64,000 nucleotides of DNA from Alitta virens. Its lineage: Eukaryota > Annelida > Polychaeta > Phyllodocida > Nereididae. Under the pieces are notes generated by a model, which was given only the letters and a program-made list of their open reading frames with translations, was not told the origin of the DNA and made no database searches. Shown here piece by piece: positions 21,891 through 31,600 of this stretch. The stretch is from contig OW028583.1 of the NCBI GenBank assembly GCA_932294295.1, positions 3,904,501 to 3,968,500 of the forward strand, in the 5' to 3' direction. Within the stretch, counting starts at the first letter, position 1; each line of letters begins with the position of its first letter. Made by a program: the position numbers and the translations under genes.

Positions 21891-23105
21891 AGCATAAAAG
21901 CTTAGTTATTCAGCATAAAAGCTTAGTTATTCAGCATAACAGCTTAGTTATTCAGCATAAAAGCTTAGTTATTCGGCATAAAAGCTTAGTTATTCGGCAT
22001 AAAAGCTTAGTTATTCGGCATAAAAGCTTAGTTATTCGGCATAAAAGCTTAGTTATTCGGCATAAAAGCTTAGTTATTCGGCATAAAAGCTTAGTTATTC
22101 GGCATAAAAACTTAGTTATTCGGCATAAAAGCTTAGTTATTCGGCATAAAAGCTTAGTTATTCGGCATAAAAGCTTAGTTATTCGGCATAAAAGCTTAGT
22201 TATTCGGCATAAAAGCTTAGTTATTCGGCATAAAAGCTTAGTTATTCGGCATAAAAACTTAGTTATTCGGCATAAAAACTTAGTTATTCGGCATAAAAGC
22301 TTAGTTATTCGGCATAAAAGCTTAGTTATTCGGCATAAAAGCTTAGTTATTCGGCATAAAAGCTTAGTTATTCGGCATAAAAGCTTAGTTATTCGGCATA
22401 AAAGCTTAGTTATTCGGCATAAAAGCTTAAGTTATTCAGCATAAAAGCTTAGTTATTCAGCATAAAAGCTTAGTTATTCGGCATAAAAACTTAGTTATTC
22501 GGCATAAAAGCTTAGTTATTCAGCATAAAAGCTTAGTTATTCGGCATAAAAGCTTAGTTATTCGGCATAAAAGCTTAGTTATTCGGCATAAAAGCTTAGT
22601 TATTCAGCATAAAAGCTTAGTTATTCGGCATAAAAGCTTAAGTTATTCAGCATCAAAGCTTAGTTATTCAGCATAAAAGCTTAGTTATTCGGCATAAAAG
22701 CTTAGTTATTCAGCATAAAAGCTTAAGTTATTCGGCATAAAAGCTTAGTTATTCGGCATAAAAGCTTAGTTATTCGGCATAAAAGCTTAGTTATTCGGCA
22801 TAAAAGCTTAGTTATTCAGCATAAAAGCTTAGTTATTCGGCATAAAAACTTAGTTATTCGGCATAAAAGCTTAGTTATTCAGCATTAAAGCTTAGTTATT
22901 CAGCATAAAAGCTAGTTATTCGGCATAAAAGCTTAGTTATTCGGCATAAAAGATTAGTTATTCGGCATAAAAGCTTAGTTATTCGGCATAAAAGCTTAGT
23001 TATTCGGCATAAAAACTTAATTATTCGGCATAAAAGCTTAGTTATTCGGCATAAAAGCTTAGTTATTCAGCATAAAAGCTTAGTTATTCAGCATAAAAGC
23101 TTAGC
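21891..23105 (+). repeat. 21-bp minisatellite, about 58 copies
   Basis: The unit is AGCATAAAAGCTTAGTTATTC/CGGCATAAAAGCTTAGTTATT, period 21. Most units carry a HindIII site (AAGCTT). Recurrent variants are CAG versus CGG, AAAACTTA for AAGCTTA, and a one-base longer TTAAGTTA. Units near both edges carry CAG and the central ones CGG. No open frame of interest; no spacers, so not CRISPR. Confidence 0.97.
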
Positions 23106-23305
23106 TTATCAATACCAATCAAAATATCTATAGACTGGACGAGTTTATGCTTTGATTATTTTTTGATAAGCTATATGTTGATCAATATGGTTGCTTAATG
23201 GTTCATAATAATTATCTTCCTATAAGGGGTACCACCAGTATATATATGCATGTGTGGTATAAATAAATACATTTGTAGATGCATTTACACATGACTACCT
23301 GAAAC

Positions 23306-23456
23306 TACATGGCCAATTGTGCCACGTGCGTTTTCCATGCGGTTGGATAGACGCATGGAAAATGCATGTTTTTTTCCTTATTATAATTAGCTAAAATGCG
23401 TTTTCCATGCGTTTATCCTTCTCACGGAAAACGCATGTGGCACATTGGGCCATGTA
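23306..23456 (+). mobile_element. MITE with TIR TACATGGCCAATTGTGCCAC
   Basis: The left end TACATGGCCAATTGTGCCAC is mirrored by GTGGCACATTGGGCCATGTA. Inside, CGTTTTCCATGCG occurs repeatedly in both directions. A shorter relative is at 49771-49878. Confidence 0.75.
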
Positions 23457-23567
23457 CAATAACCATAGATGGAATGATCATGATAATATGACAGAATGAT
23501 CAGTGTTGATATGGTCGGATGGGGCATTTGTTTATATGCATTATACAAAAAGCTAAATAATCATCAG

Positions 23568-23722
23568 CAGGGGCGGATCCAGAAAATTGTTCAAGAGTGG
23601 GGGTTGATGAATTAAAATGTATTGCGGGGACCGCTTTTTTTTAAATTTTTTTAATTAAAATGAACAAGACTTAGGGGAGGGGGGGGGATTTAAACAACCC
23701 CCTCCCCCTATATCCGCTACTG
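23568..23722 (+). mobile_element. CAGGGGCGGATCCAG-type element
   Basis: It starts CAGGGGCGGATCCAGAAAAT and ends CCCCTATATCCGCTACTG, a decayed inverse. The interior GAATTAAAATGTATTGCGGG recurs inverted at 43519-43580. Confidence 0.65.
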
Positions 23723-24065
23723 ACTAGTCCTCAATGAGGCTGTTTATGCACAGTTTGCAATTGCTGCCAGGCCTGGCTGTCGATGGAAAGTGCTATTCAA
23801 TCCATCCTGCTAGGTTCATTTGCTGCAATTTCAAAAATGGTTCAAGTTTTCTCGGACTAGGTTACTATAATATAATCTTTTATTGACAACATAATATATC
23901 AGTAAGATGTCAAAAAAAAACTAAAAGAAGAAAATAATATAAAGGCATGTAATAAAACTTAAATTATATACAGCATTTACATATAATAAGCGGCTTTCTT
24001 GAAATAGCTTCTTTTATTATAATTGCATTATTTCATCAATATAAATTTATATGATATAGAGAAAT

Positions 24066-24505
24066 GCAGCTGGGTGGCCTGGCCTAATGGTAAAGAAATT
24101 CCACATTAGAGCACTAAATGAAGGTCCCGGGTTTGATCCCCAACGCAGGCACTAATCATGAGCTACACTGATCCCAGTTGGATGTTGATTGCATATTAGC
24201 ACATGTTGGAATCAGACATTTAATTGGTGGTGCCTCGTACTTGATGTCCATGCTGAGGCAAGTAAAAGACCCCACCGATGCGGGGATCGAAATAAGCTTC
24301 AATAATGGTAACGCGCTTTCCGGTTACCATGAATATTGATGTTGTAACCTACTGGTAACCTACTGGTAACCTACTGTTGTGACTTAATAATATGGCACAT
24401 TTTGTCGCGAACGAAATAAATTATGGTAACCTCCACGTAACCTGAACGAACGTTCTCGACTTATTTCGAGGTCTGCGATGGGGTAAATGTGTAACATGGT
24501 GTGCA
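24066..24505 (+). repeat. tRNA-derived SINE (family 3), split by a MITE
   Basis: The head reads GCAGCTGGGTGGCCTGGCC with an A-box-like start and a B-box GGGTTTGATCCCC. The body (CTGAGGCAAGTAAAAGACCC) matches the - strand copy at 26345-26530. It is interrupted at 24281-24475, after which it resumes ATGGGGTAAATGTGTAACATG. Confidence 0.7.
24281..24475 (+). mobile_element. MITE with TIR near CAGGGATCGAAATAAG, inserted in a SINE
   Basis: The left end is CGGGGATCGAAATAAG and the right end CTTATTTCGAGGTCTG, with the direct repeat CGATG on both sides (24276-24280 and 24476-24480). Related to 52050-52241. GGTAACCTACT is repeated three times inside. Confidence 0.75.
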
Positions 24506-25036
24506 CTTCCAGCAGTCATATGATCTCATCATTACGTCTGCCTCTGGCAGCTGGTCATATAAGCTGACCAAGCTTCAGATCCAGTAGCATTGTGGCTATT
24601 TCAAAACTTATGCAAAGATAGTGTTGTTGGATTATATTTTCACTTGATGGGAACTTTGAGGTCAGTGGACTACTCAGTCATGATATAATAGCAGTGTTTT
24701 TAGACCACTGAATTCTAGACTACATATTTCAGCTTAATTTGAGCTATATGTAACAATTCCTTTGATCCTGTATCTAAATGAGACTGCATTTTATTAAAAA
24801 ATATCTTCAATTTATATTTTCAAGCTCACTGTTGACCAGGCCTGTAAACGAGGCTGGCCTCTATTATAGACCGGGCATGTTATTTATATAAGAACATTCT
24901 ATTATAACAATAGTGGATGGTGAGGAGTCCAACATAGAGTTTTGCGGAAGGAGGATGAATTATATTGTAACAATTTTACATCTCAGCATTGGGTTGGAGT
25001 TGAAATAATCTCTAGCAATTGTCTTTGTGTGATGTA

Positions 25037-25520
25037 AGATATGAAGATAAGACATGATGAGACAAGATAAGACAACATGAGACAAGATGAGGCAAGATAA
25101 GACAAGATAAGACAAGATGAGACAAGATAAGACAAGAAATATGATTAGATAAGAGAAGAGACAAGGCCAGACAAGATGATATGAGATAAGATTAGACAAG
25201 ATGAGATGAGATAAGAGATAAATGATGAGATATATGATTAGATAAGGGAAGAGACAAGGCAAGACAAGATGATATGAGATAAGGCAAGATTAGATGAGAT
25301 ATGAGATAAAAGATGAGATATATGATTAGATAAGGGAAGAGACAGAGCAAGACAAGATGAGATAAGATAAAACAAAATGATTCAAGATAAGACAAGAAAT
25401 ATATATGATTAGATAAGGGAAGAGACAAAGCAAGACAAGATTAGATTTGACAAGACGAGACAAGATATAAAGATAAGACGAGATAAGATATAAAGATAAG
25501 ACGAGATAAGATAAGATAAG
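25037..25520 (+). repeat. Purine-rich minisatellite (GATRAGACAA)n
   Basis: Irregular repeats of about 10 bases, GACAAGATAA/GATGAGACAA, with interspersed GATTAGATAAGGGAAGAGAC blocks that give a second, longer period. The strand is almost pure purine except for T in GAT. Open frames on the - strand here are low-complexity by-products. Confidence 0.85.
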
Positions 25521-25658
25521 ATGATATCAGACATTAACATCATTGACAAAATAGTTAGCCATAGCTCATATCCCAACTTGAAATGTCTGTTGTGACCATG
25601 CCAAATGACCAGACCTATAGTGTGGAAAAGAAGGCAAGAAATTATCATTCAGTTTGGA

Positions 25659-25696
25659 CAGTACCCCATAACCATTTATTTGGTTATGGGGTACTG
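25659..25696 (+). repeat. Perfect 16-bp hairpin
   Basis: CAGTACCCCATAACCA and its exact inverse TGGTTATGGGGTACTG flank a 6-base loop (TTTATT). The context is non-coding; it could be a small fold-back remnant. Confidence 0.85.
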
Positions 25697-26344
25697 GTTT
25701 GGAAAAATAGGAAACTAATAATGTTAATTGTTAATTATTAAGGTAATTGTACATGGAGGGGTTTGAATTTTCATTTAAGTTATTTATAAGCAAATTTCAT
25801 ACAGGAATTATTTGTAATTAAACAGCCTTTGCTGAAATATATATATTTAATAAACAAATGGAACATTTACATAAAATTTTATACTCAGTGGATATTTGGT
25901 ATTTTTTGGAAGCTACTAAAATAAGCATGGTTATATCTCGATGCAAGTTCTTGCTCCATGGTTATATATATATACTTTATTGTTTGTTCAAGTCCTTTGC
26001 TATCTCACCTCTGGTATGTGTGGTAGTCCCCCTCCCCCCCCCCCCCCCCACAGGCTATGGTCCTGTGCTCAAAATATCACCTCAGAGCTGCTCAGTGTTT
26101 GGCTGAGAGAAAGCCTGACCCTGTGGCTGGGGGCTGGGGCAAGTATCCAGGGCAAATCTTCACGCTGAGTAAAAGGGTGCTACATCACATAACATTTCGT
26201 AAAATGGGTCACTAGATCATAGTAACATCATAGTAACATCATGATGGACACACCAAAATGGCCTGATTTAAGTACATTGATAGATAGGGTTAGATAAGTG
26301 CAACCCTCTCAGACAAGGTCTTGCCGCTAATGGAGGGTTGATCG

Positions 26345-26530
26345 ATGAGATGAGACCGGAGGAGTCCACCCATGTTACACATTTACCCCATGGGTGGGGT
26401 CTTTTACTTGCCTCAGCATAGCCACCGAGTACAAGGGACCACCAATGTAACGTCTCATCCGCACGACATCCAGCTGGGATGTGCTCAGGAAGGGTGCCCG
26501 GCCAAGGATTGAACCTGGGGACTTCAGAGG
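26345..26530 (-). repeat. tRNA-derived SINE (family 3), - strand
   Basis: The reverse complement carries a B-box-like GGTTCAATCC, and CTGAGGCAAGTAAAAGACCC as in the copy at 24066. The uninterrupted CCCACCCATGGGGTAAATGT here defines the empty site of the MITE in that copy. Confidence 0.65.
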
Positions 26531-26827
26531 AATTTGCTTAATTTACATTGTCATCATGGTCAAAGGGAGGCCAAAATATAGTGTAGCATATTGAAGGAAC
26601 ACTGGTGATAAACACATGGTTTTCACCTCATTTCAATTATGCAAAAACCCTGGCGTTGGGTTGGTCTTAATTATAAAATTGTGGACTTTCTAGATTAAAA
26701 GAATAAAATGATGTGGACCAATGTGTGGACATGGACCAAGTTGGGTGTGTCAAACGACTCCCTCAACCCCCCACCCCGCCCCCTCTGGCTACGGGCCTGC
26801 ATCAACAGGCAGTTAGATTACTGTTAT

Positions 26828-26920
26828 CAGGGGCGGATCCAGGGGGGCTGGCGCTAAAAAATGGCACCAGCCAATCAATTATCTCTGCCCCCCTTTCACC
26901 AAGTTCTGCCTCCGCCCCTG
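26828..26920 (+). mobile_element. 93-bp CAGGGGCGGATCC element with 5-bp target duplication
   Basis: It starts CAGGGGCGGATCCAGGGGGG and ends CCTCCGCCCCTG. GTTAT flanks both sides (26823-26827, 26921-26925). The CAGGGGCGG ends and 5-bp duplication are compatible with a hAT-like non-autonomous element. Confidence 0.75.
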
Positions 26921-27030
26921 GTTATAGCTTGTTAGTTGTTGTTTGTTTTGCTTGTTTGTAACACAACTGAGACATTCTAATATGACTTTAAATTATCAAA
27001 TTGTAAGTCTACCATTTGTACGTACTGATG

Positions 27031-27172
27031 TAGCCCGAGAAATCTGATGTTTGCCGAGCTCTTGTTTATTATCTGACATTTGTGAGCGCTAGCCAATGGC
27101 GGCTCACTATAAACGTCACAATATGAACAAGAGCCGACAGCGGTGTGCGGTCAGGAAGGGTTTCTCGGGCTA
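27031..27172 (+). mobile_element. MITE with TIR TAGCCCGAGAAA and 9-bp target duplication
   Basis: The ends TAGCCCGAGAAA and TTTCTCGGGCTA are exact inverses. The flanks GTACTGATG and GTAATGATG look like a 9-bp duplication with one change, typical of Mutator-like elements. A relative lacking the right end is at 43955-44085. Confidence 0.75.
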
Positions 27173-27496
27173 GTAATGATGCAGTGTTTCATTCTATTTA
27201 TGTAAATTTTGTCAATGGTCAATAAAGATTTATTAAAAAAATATATATATAAATATAATTTAATAGTAAATAGTAATAGTTAAAAATATGATGAAATTAT
27301 AATTATTACACAAGTAGTACATAAAATATGGTAAGGCACATTTGGTATCAATTTACATTTCAACTTAAGGTTGTTATTATGATAGATAATTAATTCTAAC
27401 CAAAAAAAAAAAAAAAAACAGATATTGCAAAGTAATTTAGTAAATATCAGCAGTTGCAGAATTTGCTGATCTTTCATTTAAAATTTTTTTTTTTAT

Positions 27497-28636
27497 TAAA
27501 GGGGAACTAAAGGAGATTTGCATGTTAATTTTAAAAGTTCAATTAGATGACCAAGAACACAATGCCGTAAATGCAAGTGACTAAAAGTCCAATTTTAGTA
27601 TGATTTGGAGCCAATTAAAAGTGAAGTTAGCACCATCAGCCACATCGCTGGGGGCCGCCATTATTGCATACGGCACCATGGCTGGTGACGTCACTTATGT
27701 ACCATGATGTCCATCACATTGATAGATTGCAATCCATTTCAATAAAAACATACACTACAGCCTGATTGCAATGAACCGTTTGTATGTCATATTCATGTAT
27801 ATTTGCTCACTGCAAGTAGATGCAAATAACCCTGCTTACATTACACATGTATAGATAAGTTGTCATAAATAAATATAATAATTTATCAAAAAACGTATCA
27901 TCTGCAGAACTGCATGCTCCAATTTTATAAACCATCACCTTAAGTAGGCCTAATAAATGAATTTTATTTGTTTGACATTGTTCTGTCAACAAGTGCATAG
28001 ATAGATGGATAGATAGATAGATAGATGGTTGTGCCTTGGCTACTAAATGCTGATGAGGTGTATGAATTATTAGAGTATCTTTGCACCAAGTAAAATTGAT
28101 ATTTTTTACTCACAGCTATTACTATTTTATACTTTTTAATGATTTTATTGTATTTTACTCTCATTTTATTATGTTCTACGAAAATTAATAAATCTATATA
28201 TTAACATGTATAGGTGAAAACAATCATAAAAGATAAGCAATGATAAGATATATCTCAAAAGCACTAATTGCATAGTCTCAAATTGTTCAATGGCAATTTA
28301 CTTGACATTTTGTCAGAACAGAACAATGTAAAACATGCTCTTATTTCAATTGCAGTTAACACCTTTTGTCTGTTGTTGACACTGCTCACCTATAGTCAAG
28401 CAGTTGGATTGCACTACTGTGGTATTCATAGTACAACAGTGACGTATTTCCGGCAATAGCAAAACACCCGGGATAGTCGAAAATGGCGGCCTCCGTAGTT
28501 CACAACACGGGGCTAATAAATGCAGGATATTACTTTACCAGGGCATATATACAAGTTTTGAATAGCGTGGATGTGTTTCTATGGACCAAAGCTAACATCT
28601 GAGAGGTTAAGTGCTAAAGGTGTTAGTTCCTCTTTA
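27497..28636 (+). repeat. Possible 1.14-kb fold-back element next to the arrestin gene
   Basis: The left end TAAAGGGGAACTAAAGG and right end TTAGTTCCTCTTTA are inverse. About 170-200 bases in from each end lie paired words (GGCCGCCATT and AATGGCGGCC; GTGACGTCAC and GTGACGTATT). The arms are diverged. A GATA-type microsatellite lies at 27999-28027. The right end stops 30 bases before the acceptor of arrestin exon 1. Confidence 0.45.
28480..28490 (+). promoter_or_regulatory. YY1-like motif, candidate core promoter region
   Basis: AAAATGGCGGC matches the YY1 consensus that often marks start sites, and an ETS-like TTTCCGG lies 30 bases upstream. It is about 200 bases before the arrestin start codon, but it lies in the possible fold-back element, so it may belong to that. 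No TATA box was placed. Confidence 0.25.
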
Positions 28637-28687
28637 AGTACTTGCGTTTAATTTGTATCATTTCAGAAGTTGTGAAGATCAGCAATA

Positions 28688-31600
28688 ATGGGGAAGCTAC
28701 AGCAGTTCCAAATCCTGCTCGAAAAGCAGGATGCAGTGTACTTTGCGGGCAATTGGATCAACGGACAAGTTGTTGTTAATTTGTCCGACGACATGAAAAT
28801 GAGGGGTAAGATTATTGTGCACAAAAGTTTATTTAAATGTTAGGGTGATGACAAATGCGGACATGCCAACCGACCCGGAATTGCCGGGTCAAGCCCGAAA
28901 ATTGAACTGAACCCGGCAAAAAATTACAATACATAATGTATTGTGCTTAGAACTGCATGTGATCTTCGGGCCTCGCCTGTCACTGACCCGAAAATGCTTC
29001 CTCCAAAGTTGGCATGTCTGCAAATGGCAATATATCAAATTCATTCTAAAATGCAATGTCCAGTACATAGTTTTGTCAATTTGACATTTATATTACATAA
29101 GATGTCATTTCCGCGCGATTTCAGTGTTCTAATGAGCAAAAAGAGCAATATATTTCCCAATCTACAATGTCAACGAGCGCTGAAGAGCTGAACGCTACGA
29201 TGTCTAATCACTGAGTGTCTTGTGCCCTATGACGTCATAATTGGCCAGTATGATGTCATTCACTGACGGCGATTGTTCTCCGTTTATGACGTCATTAGAT
29301 TAACAAACCGCCTACTCCCCCCAGCATGCCTAGCGTGTCCTACTTACGAGAGTGCTTGATCTAGTTTAATCTGTGATAGGTCTACTTCGATCAGTGACCC
29401 CTGGAGATGTCACTCTGGTTCCACATTCTTAATTGAGTAAAATGACGAATGAATAGAATACCTATCCGACTTCTTTCGCTAGTTTGTTTTTCCATCAATT
29501 TCACTTCATTTTACAGGAATACACTTGGCCTTCAAAGGAGAAGCCAGCGTTCATTGGACGGAAAGACACACAACTGGATCGGGTGACAACCGCAGAACAG
29601 TAACAAAACATTACTCAGCAGGGGAGAACTATTTCAACCAATCTGTTGTGCTCTTTGGAAAACGCAAGTGGTTTTGATAATATATATTTATGTTGCTTAC
29701 CAAAGATTATTTTGCATAAAAACACTATCAAAATACAATAAATAAAAATATTTGAATTGTGATCATTTCTTACTAAACTAACTTTCCACATTTCTAGTGA
29801 TGTCCTAACAAGCATTTTATAAGTGTTTTTTTTTTATCAGAAAATTCCAAAGTCGCCTGGTGTTTAAAATTATTTTGGGTAATTCGCTTTTTCTTTATTT
29901 GCGCAATAGTGGATTTTGTATTTCTACCAGGTGGCTACCTCAGAATGCTGCAATTCAATTGGCCTAAACAGCTCCCGCCCTTAATTGACTCTGATTGGCT
30001 GAAGCAGTGCATCCTAGCGGCAGTATTATTAGTGCATTTTAATATATGTTTGACATTATCATTTAGTTGATTTCGGTTATTTCCCAGAGAAAATTACATA
30101 AATTTATGGAATCAGTTATGACCTACTATGTCTGAAAAGCAAAATGAGTAATAAGAGGAGAGGAACTTATGTCTTGCTGAATTCAGGGCTGCTCAGTGAA
30201 AGGACTCTATTAAAAAAGATGCATTTAAGCTAACGACCAAATATTCTCTATGAAAGTAATAGTATTATAGGCTTATTCAATTATAAAGCATGACATTTTA
30301 ACATCAGAAATTGATATTGTGAAAAGTAATTAATATAAAACAAAAGGGGTGGTGGTGGATTAGAGCTTTACATCCTATATTTCTGCTCCTGATAGGCTAA
30401 GTAGGGCAAAAAGGGACCATGGCAATGAAATTGATGAAACAGCCATCCAACTTAGGCTAGATCAGGAATTGAACCCGGGACCAGTGGTTGGCAGCCCAGC
30501 ATGCTACCACTATGCTAGACCTCTGCTGAGTCTGATGTCAAGTTATTAATAATGAAAGTGTTTCCTTACAGGTAAAGGCGAGATGTCGGGAGACAACCCA
30601 GTCCTTCCAGCGGGGCAATACATTTATCCCTTTCAGTTCCAATTACCGCAAGGTCTGCCATCTTCTTACGAAGGAGGAGTCGGCCATGTTCGATACCAAC
30701 TCAAGGCGACCATCGACAAACCCTGGAAGTTTGATCATACGACTAAAAGACCTTTTACTGTGGTGGCTGTCGTCGACTTGAATCAGATGCCAAATTCTCT
30801 AGTAAGTAGCCGATTTTAGTAGAATTCAAAATTATGGGGAGAAAAAGTACCACAAGAGGTCACTGACACCGTAGCAGATAAGTATTGTTCGATGATGTCA
30901 TCTATAGTGTGACATCTTCCATGTAACAATGGTGTAGTGTGACATCATCTTATAGGGAGAAAAAGTACCACAAGAGGTCCCTGACACCGTAGCAGATTAG
31001 TATTGTTCGATGACGTCATCTATAGTGTGACGTCTTCCATGTAACAATGGTGTAGTGTGACATCATCTTATAGGGAGAAAAAGTACCACAAGAGGTCCCT
31101 GACACCGTAGCAGATTAGTATTGTTCGATGACGTCATCTATAGTGTGACGTCTTCCATGTAACAATGGTGTAGTGTGACATCATCTTATAGGGAGAAAAA
31201 GTACAAGAGGTCACTGATACCGTAGCAGATTAGTATTGTTCGATGACGTCATCTATAGTGTGACGTCTTCCATGTAACAATGGTGTAGTGTGACATCATC
31301 TTATAGGGAGAAAAAGTACCACAAGAGGTCACTGATACCGTAGCAGATTAGTATTGTTTGATGACGTCATGTATAGTGTGATGTCTTCCATGGCTGTTTC
31401 ATCAATCTCATTGCCATGGTCCCTGTTTGCCCTACTTAGCCTATCAGGAGCAGAAATATAGGACGTAAAGCTTCCATGCAACAATGGTGTAGTGACTTCA
31501 ATGTCTTATTGTTTTTATCCAGAAGGTTTTTAGAAAACCTTCAGGATATTGGGCTGAGTACATCAGAGTGAAAAGGGGATGAGTCAGGAAAATTTTTAAA

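Noticed and set aside
21891..23105. Possible CRISPR array
   Set aside because: There are no spacers: units follow each other directly, and the genome is eukaryotic.
24960..25648. Leu/Ser/Ile-rich - strand frames
   Set aside because: They are translations of the purine-rich minisatellite.
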